Shown piece after piece: positions 11,513-23,500 of a stretch of 64,000 nt of DNA; the stretch's first letter is position 1, and every line of letters starts with the position of its first letter. A program made the translations under genes and the position numbers. The notes beneath the pieces are model-generated. The model had not been told where the DNA came from, did no database searches, and was given only the letters and a program-made list of their open reading frames with translations. Source of the DNA: Endomychus coccineus (lineage: Eukaryota > Arthropoda > Insecta > Coleoptera > Endomychidae); the NCBI GenBank assembly GCA_958510875.1, contig OY294067.1, positions 54,634,039 through 54,698,038 on the forward strand, given 5' to 3'.

Positions 11513-14500
11513 GTAATCACCATTTGCAATATCTTCACATTGTTCTTTTTCTTCTGAGATACTCTGTATATTTCATATATTTATAATTATTCAAGGGTTC
11601 ATAAAACCGTGCTTCTACGTCATACTTCATATGCAACACGTTTATCGACATTCTCAGAATGTTAGAATGTACCTACTACTATGCGGTATCTTCAGTGGAG
11701 TGAACATACATCAGAGACGTTTTGGGACAGCAATATTTTCATTTCCAATAGAAAACTCAAATCCACTTTTTCCATGAAAATAAAAGGAAGCACGCCATGT
11801 TTCGCCACACAGTGGCTTCTTCAGGTGATCAAATAATCTCTACTTGAACCTTGAACTCACCAAGGTATTTCTAACTATATATGTATAGACAATTAATGAC
11901 AAGGAGGCTGCCTTAATGATGCCTATAATTCAGATTATTCACAGCTGATCTGTCGGAAAATAGCTTCTTAAGTTCAAGTACCTATGATATATTCACCTGT
12001 TTGCAGAACATATCGAGTTTGTTGTTTGTTTTGAAAATAAAAGTTTATTAGGGAATTTTTCTACAGTTCATGGTTCAGTGTAGTGTTCATCCGTGATGTA
12101 CGTACAGAGGAGTATAATACAAATTCCAAACGGTATTTTATTGCACAAAGAGTTCAATTTGAAGTCCAAAGGTTCGAGAAAACTTCGCACACATTCATCA
12201 TCGTCCACCATATCTATGTGCATGTACATATATATATTCTTATAACACAAATCTTCATCCGGCTTGTGGGTTATGCAAACAAAACAGGTTGTTATCTGTG
12301 TTCAGAAAAGATTAAGTAGGTCGAAACGTCTGTCAACCCGTGGCAGATGCGTTAACTTAACAGTTCTGACAAATGTGAAAGATCGTTAGAAAAAAAATTC
12401 GATATTTCAATATTATGTATAAATAGAAAAATTATGTGAAGTGTATAGGGATCCGAAATGGCATTACTGCCCTCTGGTGTTTTTTACGCCGAAGCAACGA
12501 ATTGTCACAAAGGTGATAATACCTATAAGTTCATGACCGGAGTTTCTCCAGCAGGCACAATAGTCATATCAGTCCAGTCTACGGTGGTAGAATTTCGGAT
12601 AAAAGTATATTTGAGCAAAGTGAATTAATCAATGTTTTACAATCAGGAGATGGAATCATGGTGGATACGGGTTTTTTTAATAGATAGCCTCTGTGATGTT
12701 CATCGTTGGAAACTGAAACATTTACCATTATTAGGCGAGAAAGCGCAACTATCAAAAGAAGCTGTAATGGCAAGAAAAATTGCTACTGCAAAAATTCATA
12801 TGGAACGCTCAAATCAGCTTTTAAAAGTTTTTAAAATACTTGGTGAAATAATGGCTTTTTGCACTCGGCCGCATTTGGAACACATTAGTTGTGTCACAGT
12901 AAATTCAAGTGCTCCAATATTAGAAGATGACAAATTTTTTATAGGAGATTCTAATGAAAAATAACATTTGAAATTTTCCATTTTTTATTAAAGGAATTGT
13001 AAAATGTATCGTACATTCAGTAAAACCCGTCTGATAACAGTTTTCTGTGCAAAGGAATAACAAGTTGTATTTCTTCTATTTATAAACATTTTCAAAGCAT
13101 TTATTTAACATAATAAAATTATGTTTTGTTTTATAACTCAACATAATTATGGAACCTGTTACGATATTTCCTATGACTTTTCCAGAAATCATAATTAAAT
13201 CTACTTTCCTCACAGATGGAAATATAATTTCCTTCTAAACTTTGGGTTATACTTTTAAAACAGTTGTTCATTTCACATACATTTAATTTCTCAAGCCAAC
13301 TGTGCAGATTGCTGGTTGACTGTAAGCTGATATTCATTTGGTATCAAATTAGACGATTTATGGTCTCGGAGTGGAGTTGGATCATAGTATTCGAGTGACC
13401 TAACATGCTTCTTTTTCCATGTACACTTTTGCTCTGTACAAGACAGCTCTCTCAAATTGTTTATGCAAATTCCAGAAAATAAATTCAAAATTAAATCAAC
13501 TGTTTATTTATGATACGTACTTGTAGCAATATAATAATGTTGCATTTGAATATTTTTCTTTATTCTACACAAAAATAAGTTTATGTACTGTTTAATATTC
13601 TGTCTGCTTCTCTAAAAGTATAACTATTCATTTTAGATTCCCCAAAACGTAAAACTTCATTTCAATTTAAAGGCATCTTCAAAATAAATCAAGATATAGG
13701 CACTGCTTTATGTACGTAAACAAATAATGTGACAACTCATCCGCCATACTGGAATGGTAAAGCAGATACCTAACCATCATTTCGGATCCCTATAGTGAAA
13801 TATGAATGAAACACAAATAGACCCTTCAATATCAATATATTAACAATTGTTCCACTGCACGTTGACATGACCAGAATGAGTTTGTAATTGCATAAAGCTT
13901 CTAGGGTATGCCACACCCCAAAATAACTCAGGATGACGGAAATTTCAAAATTTTATTATTTCAATTATCAACCAACCAAGTTTCTTTGTGTATTCGTGAG
14001 AAGAATACAACAAACATGGTACCTACTAGAAATCTTTTTTCGGAGAATATCAATAATTATTTGAAAAACATATACCAATTCTGCTGCTAAAAAACATAGG
14101 TAAACATTATTGAACGTAGATATTATCACGTAGAACAGGAATTGTATTAAAAAAATTCGAGAAAGGAAAAGGTTCCAAAGAATCAGTTGGAAAATAAAAA
14201 ATTGGTACAATTTTATATGTCATGATTGCGTGCCCTAAACAAATTGGGGTATCACATTGCATACATCCATAAAATATCTTCGTATCCTCGTTTCTTGGAT
14301 ACACAGAATATGTACTATTTGTCCTACGTCCCTTAGATCCAGGTTGATGAAGTTCCGACTGCTGGTTATCTTCTTCCAAGAAAAACCTCCTACCGTTGAC
14401 ATTTGCATCTACGTCAGTCAGTTATCACTCCCACTTCTTCTCAGTCGGTGTTACTGTCAATAAAATATTCCTCACAAGCAGAAATACCTCCTACCGTTGA

Positions 14501-17500
14501 CATTTGTATCGAGATCAGTCAGTTATCAGAAAATTAGTTTGCTTCTTCTCCTGATTCTCCTCCTGATTCTTCTCCTGCTTGTTATGTTTCTTCTCCTCCG
14601 TTTTCCTCCTTAAGTGTTACCATCAATAAAAGATTCCTCCCAATCAGAAATGAAGCCAAACTTCTGCCAAAATCTTTCAAACTTTTGGCTGTTCTCTTAC
14701 ATTCTAGAATTCATGTCTCTAAAGATGTATCAAAATAATCAATGTATCTTGTTAAATACAAGAGAAAGATAGCACATTAAATTTCGTAGTGATGTTGTAG
14801 GCTATTACCACACCCCAAGCGACATTGACAAGGTCTCACTTTGAACTGAACTTTCCTAGAGAGCTGACAATGGGTTTTTCCTATCAAAATATGCTTGAAC
14901 TAAAGCTATTGAGTGTTAGAGGTCACTAGTTCATCTTGTTTTGATTTTATAACTGTGTATTGTGATGAACAGTACTTTATAATATTTATTCGAAGAAGCT
15001 GCGGTGTTGGCGAAATTATAGTTAGGTGAGAGTAGTACACAATGAACCAATTTTTTAATTTAATTTTTTTAACGAATTTAAAAATGCTAAGAACGATGTA
15101 AATGTTTAACACTAATGTGTGTGCTGCAAATGTATGAGGAAAAATTGCATAAAAAAAAGTTATATATATTATTTGAAATCTCGAAACCTAGGGTACACAA
15201 TAGAATAGCTGGTAGAACACAATGAAACAGCTATATTAGAGTGTATTCATGTCACTAATAACATACAATATAACCATGAGAATAGAAATGATGATTCATT
15301 ATCATCGAAAGTATGAATAATAATAAACTGCAAAAAATGAAACAATAACTCAAAATAGACAATAGATAGACAGATAGACAGATAGATAGATAGATATAAC
15401 AAGAGAACAAAATAAGCCAAAGAAAATTTAAATAAAAAATCTTCAATCTCCTAACGTATAATCTTATTGGCCGTGCAAATTGGTTCAGGCAGTAGCATAA
15501 CGATATCAGATTTTAATGCCACAGCGATGTTGGAGGCATCAGGAAAATGAAAACTGCCAGGTACCTTGTTACTTTTTCTAAGGTATGATACTTGAATTTG
15601 AAGTTATTTCCAATTATTTTGCAACATAAAGCACCTTTCCAGGAAACCGCACTAACACAAACGAATCTTTTTGAAGTTTTATAACATCATTTAAAAGGAT
15701 ATGGTCATTATTTCCTTCATTTTCTGGATCAAAATATTTCAGTTCTTCCAAATGATTCTTGTCATCTTTCGACAAAAGAGATTGCATTTGAGTTTTCAAT
15801 TTGTTCCAAAACAGACCTTCTCAGGGTCGTAAAGCTAACATTGTACTTATCTGCGGCTTGCCTCAAAGGCGTGTCTCTATTTCTTTCTTCTGATACAGCG
15901 GTTGCCATGGTTTCAGAGGAAAATTTTGCCCTAGTTTTATCTTTCTTCTTTCGGATCATGGTGAATCTAAACTAGGTAAGGATACTTCTATTAGATCACA
16001 TGCAAATTGAATATTTCATTATAAATAAACATAGATATTGATGTAATTTAATGTTTACAAAAAAAATTATGAACCACATGTACTTCATTTGAAGTGTACC
16101 AATCTACATTATTTTGAAAGAAAAATAAAAAGACGTCTTAACCCCTATTATGCAGAAATGAAATTCATAGGTTATGTTACCAACTCAGATCTAACCTCAA
16201 ATATAACAGCTGGAAATTTTTGAATAATTATGCAAAAATATCATACCTTATTATTGTAAGCAGATAAAAACACTTTTCACTACAAAAAACAATTTTTTGT
16301 TTCTAACTCGCAGAGTCGAATCAGTTTCACCACCAAACTACACTGCGTGGAGCAGCAACCGGAAATTGCCGTTAGGGCGTGCTAAAAGCCATGAGCGCAA
16401 AATTTCAATAAGTTTGGGCCAATGTTTCATTGTGTACTACTCCCCTCAATCCAGGCAATGAGCCGGGATTTCAGCTATAATAAAAAAAAGGACACATAGG
16501 TCAGAATCGAAAAATTCTTGTAGGATTTGATTCGTAGGGTTATCGGAATCATTCATAACACATAAAACATGACCGGTCAATCTTCTCCCCCATTGGGGGG
16601 CCAGAAATGGTCCCCAAAAGGGTAATTTCGAATTTCAAATGCACCTAGGGGTTTTTTGGGTCGCTGATCACGATTTTGACGTCAGATTTACTTGAAATCA
16701 ATTTTGAGGGTGGAAAATCGATCAAATTGGCCATGTTTGCACACTTATAGATTATTTTGGCAATATATATATATATATATATATATATTATTTTTGGTTT
16801 TGAATCCACCAAGGAAGTTTTTGGGTCGCCGATCACGATTTGACGTCAGATTTACTTTTAATCAATTCTGGGGATGGAAAATCGGCAAGTTTTGGGCATT
16901 TCTGGTCCCCAAGGGGGGGGGGGGGGTCAGGTTGACCAGTGAGGTTTTATGTGTCTTTTTTTTATTTTCCGGCTCGTTGCCCGGACTACCTACACTTATT
17001 TATTAATTTTGTGTGAATCGAACTTTTGATAGTTATTTCATTTGAATTCAGAATGTATTTTCATCACGTAATGGCTGATTCTATCCAATTTTCCTGGAAT
17101 GTCATTCCATATAGTCTCTGGTTTTTTCGTCAAACTGCCATCTGAATTAGCTATGTATACCGGTTGTGGCTTACTCATTGATGTTTACCAAGTTCAACAA
17201 CTGTAGTTGCAACAACGTGTCATCATATTGTATATTATTATTCCTATTTCACCATTATCTTGTATATCACATCTTGGAGGCAGTTATTAGAATTTTATTT
17301 GTCACAGTAGTGTGATTCTTAAACGAAAACAAGAGCCGCTCATTTAAACTAAAAAAGCCTACAATTAGTTCAGAATCCTGAGAGCGGTTAAACCTCATAA
17401 TTGTACTGCTTTGACGGAAACGTTTGTAGTCGAAATTCCACATGCTTTCCATTTATCATATTGTTATTGTTAAGTAATATCTGTGATTAAATTAATTGGA

Positions 17501-20500
17501 ACTTTTTGCAAACGCTAATAGAGAGGTTATAGTAGAAAAGCAGGAGATGCGCAGGTAATGTGATTGGATTTCGTCTCATAATTAGTCCTCAGTGTTTGAC
17601 TGTTCTCTAAAGCCATTATAAATTTTATAGAAACTATATATGAAAAGGACCGCGGACACCACGTAATTGGAATAGATCCAGTGACACTTGGCGCGGTTAC
17701 ACGCCGCACGAGAGCGGAAGTTGCAGAACTTCGTACTAGAGAAGCCAAGTTGTTAACAGCAGGACATCCAACTATTCTGATCCCGGGAACTGCAAGTTAC
17801 GGACACTTTAAAAATTCCAGAATGTTTAATTTGGCTGATCTCAATGATGTCATGAATGTAGCCACTCGAGCGTTAGAAATTGCTATAGCTACAAGAGCCT
17901 TCAAAGACAGGTAACTATTTTAGATCGCATCTCTTCATTGTGTATATGATATTAGTCTACAGTTTAATGTCACATTCTCTATCAGGAAATATGCATGAAT
18001 GAAATATGAATAGTAAGGCATTCTATTTATCCATTTGTAATTTGCATGCCTCGGAAGGCTCAAGCAAAATCTATAGGGTGTGGGGAAGTCCTGGACATTT
18101 CATGATTCTGAATTGATCTTTGTTATGCGGCAAGTATATTTGAAACGAATAAACTACTAGGAGGTCGGTCAATCCACTGCGTATATGCCCGAAGGGTTAA
18201 GAAGGAGAGTATGAGTGAGCCGAAAGTAGGAAAACTTCGTTCGCTACGCCCACTACGTTTTTCGCATGAGCCGATAAGCATCATCTTAATATGCTTCCCA
18301 AATCTACCATCCTACCTAGGTCTGGGCCCAGTTAGCCTAGTGTTTACTATAATTCCTGGTGTGAGTCTTTCCATTCTTGTTATATCAGAACTGTCAATCA
18401 TAATTATTCACAATGAGGCAAATGACGAGCTTAGTATATCTGACTAGTAGGACGGGCCTACTACTACTATCTTGTATAGTAGATTTCCGCGGATATAATC
18501 GTGAAAATTCTTGGCTTCCGGGTGGATTCCGCATTACAATAGCATGTCTTTATTGATAAGAAAAAATCCCCTTTATATAGTAAAAATATTATTAAAGTAC
18601 TGAGAACATTTCCGCTACCATGTAGCCAACCTCCGAGTAGAGTAATTGTAAATCAAAATGTGCCTGTTTTATTATTATTTGAGGATAATAATATAAACAA
18701 CTTACCCTCAGCTGGAGATATCCCGGAATTTAATAAATTGCTTTTTTGTTTATACATTTTCATCCCTTCTAAGTTATCTAGATATTTGTCTGTACTGTGT
18801 TTTAAAAGTCATAAGCTCCCTTGAGAAATGAGAATATGTTCGGCTACCACTAATTTTCCAACATTATTTTTCTTTATATGCGCAAAATTTTCTTTACAAC
18901 GAGTCAGCATTTTGAACACGACTGATAATTGATTTTGTAAATCCCGGATTTGTAGAAATCGGAAACTTTATCAAAGGTGTTGCCTAACAGTGTTTTAGCT
19001 TGTTCTTACATCTATGAACTGGTTGTATTGTACATTTTGAAAACAAACTATGGAATTTATTAATTACTGAAGAATGATAGATGAAAATCTTGAATTTTAT
19101 TGAAGTATTTGAAGGTGAGGTATCTGATATAGTTAGATGTCTACATTCCAATTTCCTTTCTTGTTTAGAAATTGAATTATTGATCAAAGATTTGTGATAA
19201 CCATTGTCCAACGCAATTTGCTGAAGTTTCTCAACTTCTTTGTTATAATTTTGCTGGCTCAAAGGGACCTTCCATAATCTATGAACTAGACTATTGAACG
19301 GAGCTATTTGATATCTAAATGGTGTAGCTAAACCCTCCGGGGTCTATTTGTTTGAGTGGGTTTTCTGTATACGTTGAATACCAAGTGATTACCATCTTTT
19401 ATAATGTTAATATCAAGGAAAGGAAGTTGATAATCTGTTTCTATTTCGTCAGTGAATCTCAGTGAATCAAATTGGCTATTGAGCTAAGCATGTTCAAAAG
19501 GCCATGTGAATCAAAATCTGTACTTGTAATCGCGAAAATGTCGTCAACATATCTATACCAAACTTTTGGAAAAAGATTCAATTTTAATTTTAAGGCAGTT
19601 TCAAGTTCGCTTAGGAAGATAATGGCCAAAAAAGGAGAGAGTGGATTGCTCATTACACATCCGCTTGTTTGTTCATAGTAATTTTTTATTAAAAGTGAAA
19701 TAATTTTGCACCATACATAAAGATGTAAGGATCACTTATTCTGTGCAGTGTTTATCGGGGATATTGATATTTCAAAGCTGTTTCTTCAGAATGCTTATCG
19801 ACTCAGGGATTGTAGTATTTGTAAATAGTGAAACAACATTGAATGAAACGAGAGTATCACCAGGTTTAAGTTTGAATCTTTCAATTATGCGATAAGTTCC
19901 AAAGAACTTGGTGCCGCTTGGAAGTTGCTAAATTCTTTCAGTAACCATTATGCTATATTATACGTAGGACAATTAATGTTTCAAATGATTGGTCTCAGGA
20001 ATTACCCAGTTTATGAATTATGAATCTAAGGTAAGCAATACAGCTTAGGAAAATTACAGTTTCAAAATCTAAGTTTCTATTTTAAATTATCGGAGATTAC
20101 AGCTGTACACGATTTTAATGAATCATTCACTAGTTTAACGCATCTTGATAACGGATTCCTGATTATCTGTTCATAGGGACCATCAGTTAATAATCAGAGT
20201 TGTGATAATTCTCTTTACAGATATTATTGTAGTTATTGGAGGAACTCTCATATAATTTATTTGAATGTTCAAGAATTGTCTTGCACTTGTTACGAATAAC
20301 AGCTTTATCTTGAAAGTTGAGAGAGAAAGTTGAGCAGGACTTGAATACGACGTTTTCCCAACCATTACAGGTGGCATCTTCAAAGAAGGTTTGAGGCCAG
20401 TTCATGTCTCAAGCCTGCCGTGAAGATGCCACTTGTAATGGTTGGTGAAACGTCGACATCAGGTCGTGCTATTGTGACGCGGAATGCATCCGGAAGCCAA

Positions 20501-23500
20501 GAATTTTCATTACTACTTCTACTTGAAAAACAATGAACAAATTTAAAAAAATTTACCCAACAATGAATTGGAATATATCATGGAATCTACACTGATACTG
20601 ATTTTTACGTATATTTTAGACAAGGAATCACGAACCAGCAATTGGAATTTGGGATGGTGCAGCAGGATCTGAGGCTTACTCCATTAGGGACAGCATGTGC
20701 TCCCATCCCGTTCTGCCCTGAAGTACCAGATCGATACCGTAGAATTGACGGGGCTTGTAACAATTTGCAGTATACAGCATGGGGTGCACCTCTAACACCA
20801 TACTCCAGATTGCTTCCACCTAGTTACCAAGATGGTGAGTTCGAATTATTTACACGAGGCCATGCATTATCTCTGGGAGAAATAATACGTCATCATGAAG
20901 TTGGTTGACAGGTCAACAACAACTAGCTTTTTATATTGTCTTAATATCTGGACATCTAACCTGAACAGGAATCTGTCAATAGATGTTAGATTTCTCAACA
21001 GCCTTCGCCCGTGTTCCTAAAACTAAGCTATTGGCCAAACTTAACATTTTTGGAATCGGCGGAAAAATGCTTCGATGAATAGATTATTCTCTATCCAACA
21101 GATCATTCTCAGTTCGAGTTGGTACTTCCTTGTCCCAGTTGCATAATGTTGTCTCAGTTGTGCCACAGTGATCCGTGCTGGTTCCCATCACTTTTCAATA
21201 TATACCTCTGACCTATCACGTTTCTTGAGTTTCCAAAATGCATTTTACGCAGATGATTGAAAGATATTCGCAAATCTTTTTAAGCGTCATCTAGAACTTC
21301 AATCTGATTTTTCTTAGTGGAAAAACGGTGCTCTGAATGAGATATCCCCCTAAACTTAAGCACATGATCAATTTTACATCTTGGACATAACAATCCAAAA
21401 ATTATTTACACAATAAGTGGAGGGCACCACATTACTCCATTTGAAACCTGAATTGATCTTGGTGTCAGTATTAAGATTGAGTTGATCCGAGCTCATCAGC
21501 ATGATCGTTCACAGAGCAAACTACGTCTCGTACACTATGAGAAAAGCGTTCCAAAGTCCATCCAAGCTGTTCTTACAACTGTACAAGACATATATTTGGC
21601 CCCTTGTCGAATACAATACGCTGTGATATGTTCTCCTCATCTGATCAAATACATTCAACTTCTCAAAGCTTAACGAAAAGCCTTCCGCTGGGCCGATGGT
21701 CTCTTTCATCTTCCTTGCGAAGCGCGACTACATAAACTGGTTTTATCTTATGTAGCTGTCTATGATAGAAGAATTCGTGAAGATCCAATACAATCCTACA
21801 GGATTCATTTTCGGTTGACATAAAACAACTATTCATCTTAAATTCTGACATTCGACTACGTGATCACAGTTTTAAGTTAATACGGGAGAACTTCAAATTC
21901 GCATCCCGCCAAAACATTCTATCTAACAGGGTTCTCTTAGCCTGGAATGGTCTACCGGATAATGTAGTGTTGACTACATCTGTCAACTGCTTTAAAAATC
22001 GTTATGATTCTTTAGTGACGCATTATCCCCGTCGCTAGTGTGATACCTGTGTTCCTTTCGGTAGTGCGCGGTTCTTTTGTTCGTCCTACTTGAGTGATCT
22101 CATAATTAATTATTACCTTTTATCTGCACTACATTATCATTTTTTTTCATCATTTACTTCACATTTTTTAGTTATAATATTGATAATTTTGCTTTTGTTC
22201 AATTGCTCCCATTTCAAAATTTATTGTAAATTATTAGGTACTGTTCACATATTGTGTATTTTGGGCGTAATAAGTTCTAGAAGCTCTGCCCTTTTCAAAC
22301 ATAATAATAAAAAATTGATTAAGTTAGACATTTCAGCTGATGAAACTTATTGAACGAATTCTGAAGAAATGAATTCTTCAGATTATCCAGATTTTCAACA
22401 TTACTAGGAATGTTTATAGTGTTCATTAAAGAATCATCTGATTCTCTCCCAATTTAGGTATTTGGACACCACGGGTTTCGGAAGATAAAGGACAAGAATT
22501 ACCCAGCCCCAGAAAAATAAGTACCACTCTATTTTCCGATAAAGATATCTCTAATCCGGATTACACATTGTTGGTTATGCAGTTTGGACAGTTCCTTTCA
22601 CACGATATAACTCAATCAATCGATACTTCTTTCAGTAAGTCTTTCTATTTAATTTATTCGGCGAGTTATTCCCTACATATTTACGGGATGTTTATCATTT
22701 TCACTTGCATGTTATGTTCTAGGCAATGGAAGTGCAATCTCTTGTTGTCATTCTGATGGAAGTGCGCCACTTAGTCGAAATTTTCGACACTACGCTTGTA
22801 TGCCTATCAAGATTCCCGAAGACGATCCGTTTTACTCTGTTTTCAAACAGGGATGTATGAATTTCGTGAGATCAGTTCTGGCACCAAGGCAGGATTGCAC
22901 TTTAGGATTTGCACAACAGGTACTCATCTTCGATTATAGTTCATCATTTTAAATCGTACTAAGACTTAATTAACTTGAATTCAGTTTGATGATTAGTTAG
23001 CTATGATATCGGTGTTGGATGTATAGTTTATATCTATGATTATCTGTGAACTGGTATTTATATTCAATGCTAGGGCAACGCTTGCAAATAATAATACTTT
23101 GGAATCGTACTTCAACTTGAGTTATGTATTCGAACTATAGATGTGTCCGTAAAAATGTCCCATTTTTCATAATTACCATTGAATTCTGGTAATGTCATGG
23201 CTGGTAACTGTACACCTGATTGAATGCTAGTGAGCAATGGTAACTTGTTCGAGTTTAAAGATGCATTTGGTATTGCCTTAGCAAGCTTATGAATATTTAT
23301 CAACTCTTTTGCCTGCGCAACAATCACAAAATATTTATCTTCGATAAACATTCTTTCTTCGAATTGTTCCGTTGGCCAAGATGCCACAGTGTCCTGGGAC
23401 CCGCATCAGAGTTATTTCATTGTGTTCTTCCAGAGCGTTGAGTTCTCCACGGCATTCTCATACCTGTTTCGATGTCACTTTCCGGTTCAAGAATGCCTTC

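Larger units (their letters stand above)
12446..13792. mobile_element. ISL2EU-like (PIF/Harbinger-related) element, internally deleted
   Basis: The inverted ends are tagggatccgaaatg at 12446 and catttcggatccct at 13792, flanked by TA. Inside are a transposase C-terminus on the + strand and a different coding remnant on the minus strand, converging on each other. ISL2EU elements are known to carry a DDE transposase plus a second gene with a YqaJ-type nuclease domain. The layout fits, but both genes are truncated. Confidence 0.65.
15035..16437 (-). mobile_element. pogo-like DNA transposon, internally deleted
   Basis: The inverted ends are gtacacaatgaa at 15035 and ttcattgtgtac at 16437, each flanked by TA (the match extends AGTA/TACT outward). 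On the minus strand the interior encodes a Psq-type helix-turn-helix start and a short C-terminal segment with no DDE core between them. Another copy of the end motif (agaacacaatgaaacagc) lies near 15214. Non-autonomous. Confidence 0.65.

Noticed and set aside
14107..14463. Overlapping frames on both strands
   Set aside because: They fall in or beside a degenerate tandem repeat, with no family patterns on either strand.
22090..22353. Membrane-protein-like frame
   Set aside because: Hydrophobicity is explained by T-rich DNA. There are no family motifs, splice context or conservation evidence.
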